Part shown: positions 1 to 11,146 of the stretch, piece by piece | How positions within the stretch are numbered: position 1 is the stretch's first letter | Layout of the letters: the number at the start of each line of letters is the position of its first letter | Assembly: GCA_037176885.1 (NCBI GenBank) | Contig: JAWWNJ010000180.1 | Coordinates: forward strand, 62,001 to 126,000 | Direction: 5' to 3' | Length of the DNA: 64,000 nucleotides | Origin: Favolaschia claudopus | Taxonomy: Eukaryota; Basidiomycota; Agaricomycetes; Agaricales; Mycenaceae | Notes under the pieces: model-generated | The model's database searches: none | What the model saw: only the letters and a program-made list of their open reading frames with translations | What the model was told of the DNA's origin: nothing | Program-made: the position numbers and the translations under genes

Positions 1-1
1 A

Positions 2-496
2 GCACTTGCGAATGAAATTGACCATCAGAATCTGGTCCGAGTTCACTGGATCGGACGCCGTTCCAGCGAGCAGGTCCGTAGGACCAAGAAATTCTCATCA
101 CTCGTTCTTCACTTCAACGACTTGGATGTGGCGAACTATTTCATTACGAATAAGCTCGCCCTCCATGGTCACCTTCATCGCACCGAGAAATACTGCCCGC
201 AGCCCCTCCAATGCTTCAACTGCTACCGGTTTGGACACATTGCTGCGCAGTGTAAACGCTCTGCTGTTTGCGGCACCTGCGCCTCCGACCACCCCACTTC
301 CAACTGCCACTGCCCCCATAAGACTCCCTGCCGTACCAACTCCACTGGATGCTCCCATATCGTGCTCAAATGCGCCCTCCGGGGATGCGGCGGGCAGCAC
401 CGATCCACTGATCCTGCATGTCCCGTCCGTCAGTCGATTCTTCGTCGCATCGCAGCCGAGCACCATGCATCGGGGCCGTTCTTCCGTGCGGAATAA
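2..496 (+). pseudogene. LINE (Tad1-like) ORF1 3' part, gag-like with zinc knuckles
   Basis: The frame is open from base 2, so the protein starts before the window; it ends with TAA at 494-496. About 40 residues precede a cysteine cluster: CFNCYRFGHIAAQC (C-x2-C-x4-H-x4-C), then CGTCASDHPTSNC, then further Cys/His pairs. Tandem CCHC knuckles of this spacing are typical of the nucleic-acid-binding ORF1 (gag-like) protein of fungal Tad1-type LINEs, which coats the element RNA before target-primed reverse transcription. No endonuclease or reverse transcriptase ORF follows, so this is a remnant without ORF2. The upstream start cannot be judged. The family call rests on motif recognition; a host CCHC protein is a less likely alternative. 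Confidence 0.7.
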
Positions 497-1737
497 CTCT
501 CCCAATGCCAATCCCTGCTCCCTCCTCTTGCCTTCCCACCCTCATGTATATTCAATTTTCCTGCTCGCCCTCACCCCCGGGATTACTCTCACTAAACCCA
601 CGAAAACCACTCCCACCTATATACAATCAATAGTAGAAATCTCATGTTTAGAGTAGCATCATACGCCGTAAACGGCGTGCAGTTACTATAAAAATGGAAC
701 TTTATTATTATTACACCTGAATATAAGTACTTCGATGACTAGTATCCCTGTGATGGGACCTGCTATAAACCATGAACAACCCTATTGTGTGAACGCTCCG
801 AATGGAACGTCATTTTTCTACTACTCCTTAACCTAGTCTTTCTATTTCTTTGCTTTCAGGATGGGATTCTTTTTCTTTGTGTAGAATTGACCGAACTCGT
901 ACGCTACTGTGGCTGCGTGTCTAATATATTGCGTTTCAAAGTCTCCGCCCCAGAGATGTCAGTTAATTTCTTTTCCGCTGGAGACTGCTTGTCTGATGTA
1001 AATAACTACAAGAAACAAGGCCAGACTAAGACAGCGAATGAAAGTGTCCAAAACACCACTTTGTAGGCTCGTAGCCCATTGCTCCTCAGTTCCCGAGGAG
1101 CATTCCTCAACAACCGTCGATGTCTCAGAGTATAGAGTACTGTCGGATCTGAGTATGAGACCCGCTGTCGGCGTATATGTCGACAAATCAGTAAGATGAT
1201 ATGCGCAGGGTTGGACGGATGCTCACATTGCGACACACTCGTGTCTATTCGCAGGGATGGCTTAATTCTGGTTTGACGCATCGCCAGCATTTTCTCATCC
1301 CCTGGGCGAGGAGGGTGATGGGGTGACCCGGGCTCTAGGTTCATGATGAAATGCAGGGATGAGAACCTGTTTAGACGCTGCCAAATATAAGTACTATTAC
1401 CTTTTACTCTACTATCAGTAGTCAACTCAGCGTCATTATGTGAAATCACCCAAAATCACCATCATCACGATTTAATCCCTAGGCCTATTTGGTTTTGAGG
1501 TTTTCAGAATCTGTAATGAAAGTACTTACTAATTAGTACTACTAGTCCCAGCCGTGCAACACGCACCCATATCCGTCCCGTTCCCGTGCCGGCCCGCTGA
1601 GGGTTTGAGACATTGCAAGTAGGTAGTATCAAAAGATCCAGAATGAATACAAAGAACCAAGAAGCAATAAATTCCGTGAAGATCCCGGGGAAATCTTGCA
1701 GAGCAAAGTACCGAAGTAAGATCAAGAAATAGGAATT
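497..1737. other. gene-poor stretch
   Basis: I see no supported gene. Around 690-720 is a TTATTATTATTAC tract that could be the tail of the preceding LINE. Around 1541-1580, read on the minus strand, a CGTG-TTG-CACG hairpin lies just before CTAGT; this resembles a Helitron 3' terminus but is too short to call (see findings). Confidence 0.4.
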
Positions 1738-2237
1738 CGAACTCGCCCCGGAAAGTGTGACGTCACAAGTGACAATCATCACACTTTCCGCGTCGGCTTT
1801 AATCGGTGTGGCCTTCCCACCACATCTAAACTTCAAAAAGTATCAAACACCCGCGGCACAAGATAGCGCCGCGCAGCGGGCCTCGCGGCGAGCGCTGGCA
1901 CCACGCAGTGGGCCCCGCGGCGAGCGGAAGCCCCGCGCAGCGGTCGGGGTCTGGGGTGGAAAACCCCAGCCGTCCGGGCCGGCGCCCGCAACCCTTCCTC
2001 CCTTGCTTCATTTTTTTTTATGTGTATGTACTTTGTGCAATGTATGTAAAACTCAAATTTCCCATTGAAAAGACAAATTAATAAATACAGATAAAAAAAG
2101 CCCCCCCGCCAGCGAGAGGGCCAGCGCCAACAAAAAGATCAGCGCCAGCAAAATGGCCAGTGCCAGCGAAGGGGAGGGGCGTGGGTGATTCAAGGAAAGT
2201 GTGACTGTCACATGTCACACTTTCCGGGGCGGGTTCG
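1738..2237. mobile_element. TIR element with hairpin ends (nonautonomous)
   Basis: The ends are inverted copies of CGCCCCGGAAAGTGTGAC (1744-1761 and 2214-2231), extended outward by CGAACT/CGAACC. Each end is itself a palindrome: GGAAAGTGTGA is mirrored about 20-30 bp further in on the same side. The interior holds GC-rich repeats (GCGCAGCGGGCC-like) and a CCAGCGCCAGC-rich stretch, with no credible ORF. No clear TSD. Superfamily not assigned. Confidence 0.5.
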
Positions 2238-2809
2238 GCCTCCCAAGAAATAACGGGAACAACGCCCGACTCCGAAGGCCCAGGACCGGGAGCGAAGCCT
2301 GTACATTTGAAGTTGGACGGAGTAGTCAGCAGTATGAGAGTTGAGGCGCCCGCAGTATGAGAGTTGAGGCGCCCGAACGGAGATAACGACTGATGAGAGA
2401 GAGTAAAGCAAGAGAATTTGTTTGCGCAAGCGTGCCTAAACGTCAAACTAAATATTGATGCACGCCTGAATGCCCACTTTCGCGTCCTTCCCGCTGTCTT
2501 TATGCTCCAAGACTACGGAGGCCACACCTTCAAGCCCAATATTCACTTATGTATGCAGGTTATCCCCTCGAGAGCCAGATCGAGAGCTGAATGCGCACCT
2601 TTGCTTTGTTTGCGCAAGCGTGCCGGGGCCGGGTACCCAAACGTTAAATGACACGTTGATGTAAGACTGAGGGCGATATTTCTCCACCGTTCACGGGGAT
2701 TTCCTTCTGAAAACCGCCAAAGCATCATATTGCGCCAAACTACACGCTGAACGACCGCTGTCCAAGAAAGAGCAAGACTGAACGCGCAACTTGAAGAGGC
2801 TTTCCTTTC

Positions 2810-2947
2810 TTTTAATACCGGTCTCAGCATCCAAACTTCATTCCAGGCAGCTCTTGTGTAACATCATTGTTTGGGCCATCAAAGTTCCCTAATCGGGAAA
2901 TCGTTAGCCATTCAATGGCTCCAATGGCTCATCGCAAACCCTCTATT
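2810..2947 (-). repeat. fragment of the 40.8-kb MITE family
   Basis: The stretch is the inverse of 40,824-40,965. Shared features in the same order are GCATCCAAACTTCATTCC, the CTAAT-CGGGAAAT region, the CCATTCAATGGCTCCAATGG palindrome and the CGCAAACCCTCTA end. Only one end is present here. Confidence 0.55.
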
Positions 2948-3149
2948 ATCACGCCCCAAAACTGCCTTATTGTGAATTTAGGACGATGAACGGCGCTTTT
3001 CTGTCTTCTCGACGCAACGCCAAAGTACGTTCGGCCTCAAACATACAGTTGCGGCAAGATCAAATGTCCTTACCATAAAAGGAAATTCCAATCTGCGTTT
3101 CAAATCATCGGGAAGGGGGTTTATCCTCCATTCAGGCGAATGTTTTGCA

Positions 3150-3215
3150 AGCTGAGATTGTTCGTCGCGGAGATCTGGGCGGTTCAATAGCGACCTAGTA
3201 ATGCCCCGGGTCGCA
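3150..3215. repeat. relic of the 22.4-kb MITE end
   Basis: CGCGGAGATCTGGGCGGTTCAATAGCGACC closely matches the right end of the MITE at 22,410-22,608 (CTGCGGAGATCTGGGCGGTC, then AGCGACCTGGG). No partner end is found nearby. Confidence 0.4.
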
Positions 3216-3434
3216 CCGTTTGGTGTCCGAAAATCAGTTCGGGTCTCGCCCTAACTCCCACCATACACGCCATAACGTCTTACGTTGAGGATGTCGAGGC
3301 TGCACGAAACCATGGACTTGTAGCCAACTTGTACAGTTGTGGACACACAAAACTGACAAGAAAAATTTTCCCACCCAATTTTTTTTTGAAAAGTGCACCA
3401 ATCGATAGATCTCATTGAACGCTCTCTATCCATA

Positions 3435-4515
3435 CTGTAGCACTTTGTATGGGTGAAACGTAACGCGTAACGCCCGCCCTGTTTCGTTTCAACGGTAACG
3501 CATAACGGTCGGGTGGTTTCCCTGAGGACTGCGTGACATACAAAGATGTCGAATCATCATGTTTGTGGCTGTAGAATCTAGCTGAATCTACTGCTATAAC
3601 CCTCCTCCTCCTCACTGCACTCAATCACTCTCTACAATCTTCGTCAAGATAGAACCGGTACGGTGCATCGGAGACCACGGGCAAGGTGCTGAGCAGGTGT
3701 ACCAGAAGCTGGCCGAGGTAGTTTAACTAGTCGCTCGAAGAGGGCTTGTGGCAGTGTTCCTTTTTAAGGCCTTAGGATGAAAAATACAAATTTTTCCGGG
3801 CTTTTTTAGATGCATTTTTCGGGGAGTTCCAAAGCGGTTTTGCTTCTTATGGCTTGCTGCAGCTGAGTTTTGGCTGAACTTGAGGTTTGTGGACTGAAAT
3901 TGCGCCCGCCAGGGCAATGCAGGTAGCCGAGCTGAGAGCTTGACCCATGTTCCGACGCGCTTCAGCAGAATCAACGGAACCTGCCGGACATTGCCATTGA
4001 GAATCCGGGCCTTTGGCAGCTGCCAAGTTGCCAACCCAGCTGCCGAACCTGCTGAACGTAGCCGAGAAGGGTGACATAATCCAAGGTAAGGCTTAATTAA
4101 GGGTTAAGATGGATCCAGCTTCATGTTAACCCTTAGCATTAACTTGAAATTAAGGGTTAATTCATTCTAAGGCTTAACCCTTAGGAGGAACACTGGCTTG
4201 TGGTGGACCCGTCGCTGGTTTAGGTGTCTGAGCGTGCGCCACGGCGCAGTATTCATGAAAAAAAAATTGGTGTATTACGGAGCCCGTAACAGAAGAAATG
4301 CAATCAAAAGGGCTATGGATACAAAGAAAGCATAAACGAGAGCTAAAAATTGCCCAGAATCCGTTCAACGTTTGGAAATAGACTTTATCGGTGTTTGCCC
4401 GCCCGTTTCCAAAATTCTATGATGTCACGCATAACGCTGAGGCCGTTTCTGGTTTCCATGCGTAGCGTTTCCAGTCACGCTCGAGGGTCTGTTTCACCCA
4501 TACAAAGTGCTACAG
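3435..4515. mobile_element. second-level TA-flanked TIR element, nested
   Basis: CTGTAGCACTTTGTATGG at 3435 and its exact inverse ending at 4515 give perfect TIRs of 25 bp (to GTGAAAC). TA is duplicated on both sides (3433-3434, 4516-4517). It sits inside the 3334-5017 element and carries the hAT-like element at 3752-4195. Repeats of the form GTAACGC-ATAACG lie inside both ends. No transposase ORF. Confidence 0.88.
3752..4195. mobile_element. hAT-type MITE, third nesting level (444 bp)
   Basis: TIRs CAGTGTTCCT and AGGAACACTG are flanked by a perfect 8-bp TSD GCTTGTGG (3744-3751 and 4196-4203). CAGTGTT ends with 8-bp TSDs are characteristic of hAT elements. TTAAGG/CCTTAA-rich subterminal motifs occur at both ends and recur at 13,430-13,510 and 31,509-31,620, which look like ends of the same family. 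No coding capacity for a transposase. Confidence 0.9.
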
Positions 4516-5017
4516 TATAAGTATGGACCAAAACTATCGAGCGGTTGGGCCGCAAATAGCCGAACAAGTTACGTGACACTCAAAATTTTGGCTGCCGTCA
4601 TAAATTTGATGATAAATTGATGAAAAAATACATAATAGACGCGGATTGGCTGGGAGAATATGATTCTGAATGAAAGAAAGGATTCTATCGAGCCGTTGTG
4701 GAGATATAAAAATGTTTTTGCCTATTCCATCACCTGTCAAACAGCTGGTTGACACCAACACTCCCATAGATCCCGTGCCGATGTTCCATAAGGGGCAATG
4801 GGTGGCAGTGCCTAAAAATCATTTTTTTCAAACACCAAATCTGAGAAACGGCTTTCAGCCAAAAAAATTGGCCGCCGCAACTTTCTCGTGGGAAAAACTT
4901 CGGAGCATGTTTTTTGAGCTCTTTGGGTGATTCTGAGTCCAGGAAAATTAAAATTGGGTCCCAAATAACTCTAGATCAGTCGTAACGTGACTTGTCAGTT
5001 TTGTGTGTCCACAACTG

Positions 5018-5586
5018 TAGCCCAGTAAAGTAGCCCAGAGCAACACAAGGGCCAGCAGTCACTCAGCCTCTATCGGATCGGAATGAGGAGGTTGGAGGGC
5101 ATTTTTCTCTGAGTATTGGATATAAAGCGTAGATTGAAGAGACAAGAAGCGTTTGAAGACGATTAGGGAGGCGTAGGAACACCAGGAACCGCAAAATGAA
5201 GAGGCAGAAGGGATATTTCCTTTTTGGGAAACACGCGAAAAAAAAAAAAAAAAACGTGATTGCCATTATTTTCCGGAATCCCTGTAAGCTCAGTGAAACA
5301 TAGAAAGAGAGAGGCGCGTTGCCTCTCGTCCCCTTCCACTGCGATGGACTCACGAGCAGTCCACAGCAGCTTCCGGGTCGACATCTGTCGATCACTCCCG
5401 CGCGCCTAAAATGGAGGCCTCGGACTTGGAACCAGGCCAGATGGTGATATAATCCTCTCGAGAAAACGCGTCCACCGCGTCCGCGCCTGTAGCGCGGTTT
5501 GTGGGGCTTCGGCGCAACCGTCAACTCCACCATCCCGACGACCGATCCCGAGAGATCCGCCACCGTTCAGCTTTCATCGCCAACGA
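5018..5586. other. intergenic, probably LINE 3' flank
   Basis: No supported gene. A run of about 19 A lies at 5239-5255, on the strand opposite to that expected for a tail of the minus-strand LINE next to it. Confidence 0.3.
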
Positions 5587-6320
5587 TTAACCGACACCCA
5601 CTAAAACCCCGACTGTCTTAGGCCGATCTCGGGCCAGGGTACGTTCCCCTCGAAGAGTTTTCCTCCAAGTACTCTTCACTAACGATGATTTCAGGCTTTT
5701 TTTACCATACTTTACTTTGTCTGTCATAGCACAATCTATTGCAAGCCTGTTGTTTATGGTCTTCAACCAACGGTTTCGTATTTTGGCAAGCGGAGCTGGC
5801 CCGGTGTTCTGAATGACGCGCTCATTTCTGATGCGCCAAATGAGGTGAGCCGACTCGGTTATGAGTATTTTGTGCAGGCGAGTCGCGCCGGGGTCGCCAT
5901 GCTTCGTTACTCCGCCAGCCATTATCTGGCCAATTGCGGGTCTCAAGTCTTTGCCCGTTTTTAAACGCCACATCTCGGACGCAAGATCCCACACTTCTTT
6001 TTGGCCCGGTGCCGTGCACTGCGTAAGAATGTGGTCCATTGTTTCGTGGGTGCCGCAGATATTGCAAATCACTCGTTGTTGGTGAGTAGGTACGCTATTC
6101 CAGAATTTCCCCACCTTGTATCCCTCGTGGATGAGCATCCAGAGGAAGAATCGTATGCTTCTGGATATGTCCTTGTTTCGTGTCGAGCGCCAAATCTTGC
6201 GTGAGGCGCGCCCCCCGTGTTTGCTGCTGCTACCTTGATCAGTGCGATGTTCTCCGCCGTTGCTCGCCGGTCGAGGAGGTCGCGACAGGATAGTATTGGG
6301 GTTGGCGCAAGTATCGTTAT
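5587..6320 (-). pseudogene. LINE (Tad1-like) ORF2 C-terminal part: zf-RVT region
   Basis: The minus-strand reading carries the segment between RNase H and the C-terminus of agaric Tad1-type LINE polyproteins: KIWRSTRNKDISRSIRFF, LWMLIHEGYKVGKFW, then the zinc-binding motif CNICGTHETMDHILTQC (C-x2-C...H...C, zf-RVT), and the usual C-terminal RNRWLKTINNRL and GVLVGVG before the stop. Upstream, near 6210, a 1-base shift beside a six-base C/G run changes frame (RDLLDRRATAENIALIKVAA lies in another frame). Reverse transcriptase and endonuclease are absent, as in a 5'-truncated LINE insertion. Dead copy. Confidence 0.8.
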
Positions 6321-6362
6321 CGGCAAATTCCCAAGAAGACTTTTGCGGAATCCAAGGAACAA

Positions 6363-9300
6363 ATATCTGAATGCTTGCCCCGATGAAGTTATTCGAAGAT
6401 TTGGAGATTTATGAGTGCTTGCTTATAGAAAGGGACTAACAGATAAGGCTGCAGAGTGGGTAGTTCAAGGGCCTTTGCATTCTAGAAATTTTGAATCTAG
6501 TCAGAATATGAAACTACATTGAAATCGGAGTAGAATTCCACTCTACTGGCAATGAGGGGCACATTGAGTACGGAGCTAAGTTAGAGGCAAAAACATTATT
6601 ACTTGATTTGGGAATCCGATATCGTACAGCCATTCCCGGTATTGACTGACCCCGCCAGCACTGCTTTTTACAAGCCAAAAATTCAGAATCTTGGCCCAGA
6701 ATCAGTCCTGAGAAGCCGTGGAATTGTTTCGATCTTTTCCTACAAATTGTCACGCTGGTGGAAAGGCAACGCAGAGGACCGTGACCGTGACTTTGGGAAA
6801 ATTTTGCAACGCAACGGAGGTCATCGTGACCGTGACCGTTACTTCAATACAGGGAGGCGAAGGCGGCGTGGATGTGGACTAACGGGCGGGGGTGAGGGAA
6901 AGGATGGGCAAATCCGGCGAGACGAGGTACATGCCGAAGTAGTGGTAGGTGAGGAGGGATGGAATGAGTTCGTCGAAGAACCAAACGTGACCGCGGGGTC
7001 CCGGGGACGAGGGCGAAGTCGACCATGCCGAGGTGGAGGGGTGAAAGAAGGACGGGATAGAAGAGGAGAAGAACGAGCAGGAAGGGTCTGAGACGATGAG
7101 GAAGGCAACACGTAGGATGAGGTGGTGGTGGGATGGAGACGCGCATGCAATGTGAAGGAGCGGGAGGAGGGGCAATGAGGGAGGGAAGGCTGTGTGCAGT
7201 TAAGGGCTCAGACGGTGCAGCTGGAGGGTTCCATGACGGCTGTTATAGAAGCTCTGCCACGAAATTGACGTGTTGACTGAAGCTCATGAGCAGAGCTGCT
7301 TGCGGAGGACAAGATGGCGGGCCCAGATGATAAAGATCAGGATTGATGTGAGGCAGATTGAGTTGATGTGCGGCAGATAAAAGCATTGTGCGGCACATCG
7401 CCGCCAAGTGCGGCACATGCCGTTTTGAGTAATGTCGTTCACACATTCCTTTTTCCTCCCCTTTTTCGCTCCCTTTTTCACTTCCTTTTTTGCTGTTTTC
7501 GGCATTCTCTTCGTTTTTTGCCCGGTTTTTTTTGCCTTTTCCAATCTAATGGTTAAAAAGGGAAGATCTATGAAAAAAGATGGGATCAACTGTACAGTTT
7601 TAGCCAAAACAGTAGAAAAATGGGAGCGAAAAATGGGCTGCAAAAAGGAATCACTGCGTTCAAGCGCCGGCTAGATTTTTGATGTCTCGCTGATGGCCGC
7701 AAGCCGGCCTCGGCACGTCCCGTCGAGTTCTGCCAAAACGTGTACACACGCCTCGTCATGCGTCTAGGCGCGTCTAGACGGCAGTTTTTAACATTTTCCT
7801 AATTCTCCTGCTGTTTGGGCACCATGGACGCATTGCATTACGGGTACTATTGACCGGTGGCCATTTATCGACCATAATGTATTGTGACTGTGGGCCGCGG
7901 CCCACCGTATTGCAATACAGGTACAGTCTCTACATCTTAATCCGACAATGCCGCGGTTTGGATGGATGGCCGAAATTTATCCGCAGATTGGCTAAATCTG
8001 ATACTTACCTTGTATTCAGATCCAACAGGATCCAACAGTCACGCGTCACGCACCATCTAAAACCCGGTTTATTGGGGGAGCTTGGTCCCCCTTTTATCAG
8101 AGCAGACACCAAATGGTGATGGGGCTGTGCTGGAGCGTATGATGGGTTTCGTAAATCAGAGGCTGCCGTGATAAAGACGCGTTCCGAGAACGATATCAGT
8201 GATGCGGTGTGATCCAGTGTAAGCCAGCCTGATTCAGCGTGATGCGAGGCTGATTGCGGTGATGCAACGCGGATTTTGACAGCTCGTCGAGTTTGCTGCG
8301 GCCTCGGACCACTATCATCGGGGTTGCGGAACATGGGTTTAACCACACTGAATTTTTTTTACTTCCACCTGCTTTTAGCTGTTCAAGGTGCGTCAATAAG
8401 GTGTGGACGAGGTCCAATAAGTAAAAATTCTCAAAAAGATATACAGAACCGATACCCGGGACAACTCTGACGATGGATGGAGTGAGGTCCCCAAGTTAAG
8501 GCCTGAGCAAGCAGGAATTGCAAAACGAGCGCTAAAGACTTGATCGTATTACGAGTACGCCTTTTCCCATGATGCCTGGTCGCCCCCGCGGATAAAACGT
8601 CGAACTGGATGGAGGCCCGGGTCGAATTCGGATAGGAAATGCCTGATTTGGGGTGCGGATAAAAAGTCCCAAAATCCGAATTTTCCTCGGCAGGCATCTT
8701 AGGTGGTTGTCGGGGGTCCTATTATCCCTCGAAATTGACCGACTTTCCCAGAGGTCTGACACTGATCTGACACCTCTGTTGTTGTGGGAGATTGCAGATT
8801 GTGGGCTATTGTGGGAAGCATGCCGGAATGTCAGACGGGGATTTTCGGACAAACATCGGCATTGCGGGTGTTATCTCGGAGCCAGCGTCAAAGTATTTCT
8901 GTGCTTGCAACAGCGATGGTGTTAGACAGTAGAGAATGCGCCCAGATTTCACTCCAATGGCACTGCAGCCGTCCACAGGGACAACAACCGACGTACGATC
9001 TCCGAATGTTGCAGTACAGCACATTGCAGGGGGTGCACCCCGTAAAGATCGGAGTCGTATCCGCTTTGTCGCAACACGTTTGCTAAGGCCCGGGATGAGA
9101 TAAGGTTTGGCGCTAGTGATGGGTAAGTCTGGGTAATCATTCAAGCAACGAACTCCATTGACCCCAGTGTAGGGGCAGGATCGCAGACAGTCAGGCAAGA
9201 CGTTATGACACTTTGCAAGGAGTTTCTATTCCAAATCCCACAGGTCGCTGATGTGGGACAGAGATTTCGTTTTTTATCCTCAAATCTCAACAATGACAGG

Positions 9301-9564
9301 GCCTGACCATCTCTCCGGCGCTCCAAACTGTTCTCAGGGAAGCAATGGACTATGTTCCGAGGTTCACAGCTCCTCAAGCACAGATGCAAGCAGATGGGAA
9401 CTGCAGTCCTGCCCCAGGTACACTGACTCGGAAATAATATCGGATCACTGGGTTCTAAAACTTTGGGCCGTTACTGAGGCTGGAGTGTGAGAGGAGTTTC
9501 TAAAGTAGATAGTGTATGAAGTACCTTACCATGTACCCTTTCTACACATAAAAGCTTGAGGTCC
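6363..9564. other. 3.2-kb gene-poor stretch
   Basis: No gene I can defend. A GC-rich, purine-biased segment (about 6,760-7,180) gives long spurious frames on both strands. A degenerate stretch at 6,480-6,700 resembles 45,295-45,500 (shared AATATGAAACTA, AGAATTCCACT and GAGTTAGAGG-type blocks), probably an old repeat. Confidence 0.35.
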
Positions 9565-10865
9565 AATTCGGCAGTGTTGTGGCAAGAGAGTGTGATAATC
9601 GCGCACACGTGATCCAATTGTTTTTCCCTGTTTGACAGCTGTCACATTGTTTAATCCGAACCACCACGACGACGCTCTCAACTCTGCTCTCTCTGCATAC
9701 AACTCATTCTCTACATCATGTGCGACACCTCTGCCACAAAGAAATCAGCTATTGTCGCGCTGAAGGAGGCTGGCTGGTCAAATCGGGATGTGGCGGAAAA
9801 GGAAAATGTCGCGCCCTCTACTGTCTCCAGAATCAATGCCTGCTACGGACCAACCCACAATTTTGACGCAAAGACTCCCAGGCAAGGTCGCCCACGTAAA
9901 ATAGACGAGCGGGACATCCGTAAAGCACTCAGATTGCTGTCTTCAGGCAAAGCCAAGAATGCTTCGGACTTGCAGAGGAAATATTTCCCCCATTTGCACG
10001 TCGATACGATCCGCGCTGCCCTCAAAAAACAAGGATTGAACGCCTATGTGCGTCAATCTCGACCCCTGTTGACACCAGCCCACCGGAGGAAGCGAAAAGA
10101 ATGGGCGGAACAGCATTGTTATTGGACACCGGAGGATTGGCGGGCGGTGATATTCTCAGATGTGTCAAAATTTAATATCATTGGGTCGGATGGGCGGCAG
10201 TGGTGTTGGAGGGAGCCAGGGCAAGCAAGCGACCCCCGGTATACCAAGAAGAAAGTCAAACACGGCGGCGGGAGTGTGATGGTGTGGGGGTGTATTACCC
10301 GATATGGTGTCGGACAACTTCACCGGATCGACGGAATCATTGACCGCTTCGGTTACACCGATATCCTGGCCGAAAACCTCCCGCGGACCCTCGACAAGCA
10401 TGATTTGGATCGCTCGACCGTCTATTTTCAGCAGGATGGCGATTCAAAGCATCGCTCCAAGCATGCCTTGGGGTGGCTCGAGCTTGAAGGCTTCGATGTT
10501 CTTCCCTGGGCGCCAAATTCACCGGATATGAACATCATTGAGAATCTTTGGGATCATCTGGAGACCATGGTGCGCGCGAGGGACCCACTGCCGAAGAACA
10601 AGGAGGAATTATGGGCCGCTTTGAAGGAAGAGTGGGAAAAAATTGATCAGGCATATATCGACAAGTTATATGACAGCTTGCCTACTCGGGTGCGGGATTT
10701 GTTGAAGGCAAATGGTGGGGAGACCCGTTACTAGTGGCTGGTATGTTTATTTCCAGCAACGATGCCTTGAACGAGCGTTTCTGACTTCAATTTCCTAAAC
10801 CGGCCAAAACCAGATTTATGATTGGATCACCCATCATCACCAAACTGGCCATCCAGCGCCGAATT
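9565..10865 (+). mobile_element. Tc1-type DNA transposon with eroded TIRs
   Basis: It encloses an intact transposase. Imperfect terminal repeats: AATTCGGCAGTG at 9565 against GCCGAATT ending at 10865, with a perfect inner 10-mer GTGATCCAAT (9609-9618, inverse 10821-10830). The intervening parts of the two ends match only loosely. No TA dinucleotide flanks a clear terminus, so the ends have decayed and the exact borders are uncertain. Confidence 0.75.
9718..10734 (+). CDS. Tc1-type DD34E transposase, full length
   Basis: The product is 338 residues, the usual length for fungal Tc1 transposases, in one uninterrupted exon. The N-terminus carries a helix-turn-helix (ALKEAGWSNRDVAEKENVA, about residues 14-32) and a GRPRK hook near residue 60, together the TIR-binding domain. 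The catalytic triad is complete: Asp148 in FSDVSKF, Asp240 in QQDGDSKH, and Glu275 in NIIENLW, with 34 residues between the second Asp and the Glu. GGGSVMVWGC and WAPNSPDMN are family-typical. The enzyme would excise and reinsert the element at TA sites. It has no frameshift or stop, so it may still act in trans although its own ends are degenerate. Confidence 0.95.
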   Translation: MCDTSATKKSAIVALKEAGWSNRDVAEKENVAPSTVSRINACYGPTHNFDAKTPRQGRPRKIDERDIRKALRLLSSGKAKNASDLQRKYFPHLHVDTIRAALKKQGLNAYVRQSRPLLTPAHRRKRKEWAEQHCYWTPEDWRAVIFSDVSKFNIIGSDGRQWCWREPGQASDPRYTKKKVKHGGGSVMVWGCITRYGVGQLHRIDGIIDRFGYTDILAENLPRTLDKHDLDRSTVYFQQDGDSKHRSKHALGWLELEGFDVLPWAPNSPDMNIIENLWDHLETMVRARDPLPKNKEELWAALKEEWEKIDQAYIDKLYDSLPTRVRDLLKANGGETRY

Positions 10866-11146
10866 TTCAGTTTGCTTGCTCGATATTTTACATGTATATA
10901 TTACACCTCATTACTATCTGTTTGCGTGCATAAAAACTCGGGAAGACTCCTACGCTCTAGCGCGCGAGCAACATCTTTCTCACGAGTGACGTGATCCAAT
11001 ACTATTTCTGTAGAGTACACAGAAGAGCTTGCTGTACTCACTATTTCATTCAATTTGACACTCACCAAAGTGTTCCCCGCAAGCCAGCCGCACTCCAGGA
11101 AAGAATTCTGGAGGATATTTGGTGAAATCAATCAGAAACAATTTAC

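Larger units (their letters stand above)
3334..5017. mobile_element. outer TA-flanked TIR element (Tc1/mariner-type), split by nested insertions
   Basis: CAGTTGTGGACACACAAA at 3334 is matched by its inverse ending at 5017; the perfect inverted repeat is about 27 bp (to CTGACAAG), and TA flanks both ends (3332-3333, 5018-5019). Removing the nested element at 3435-4515 plus one TA leaves about 0.6 kb with no transposase ORF, so it is nonautonomous. Its right subterminal region (CTCGTGGGAAAAACTTCGGAG) resembles that of the 47.4-kb element, suggesting related families. TIR start CAGT plus TA TSD is normal for the Tc1/mariner superfamily. Confidence 0.85.

Noticed and set aside
5063..5563. 166-residue minus-strand frame downstream of the LINE
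   Set aside because: It includes a poly-A/T-encoded Phe run and no recognisable domain; more likely LINE 3' flank.
6839..7175. Overlapping frames in three minus-strand phases
   Set aside because: Pyrimidine-rich low-complexity DNA lacks stops in several phases; no domain or splice pattern.
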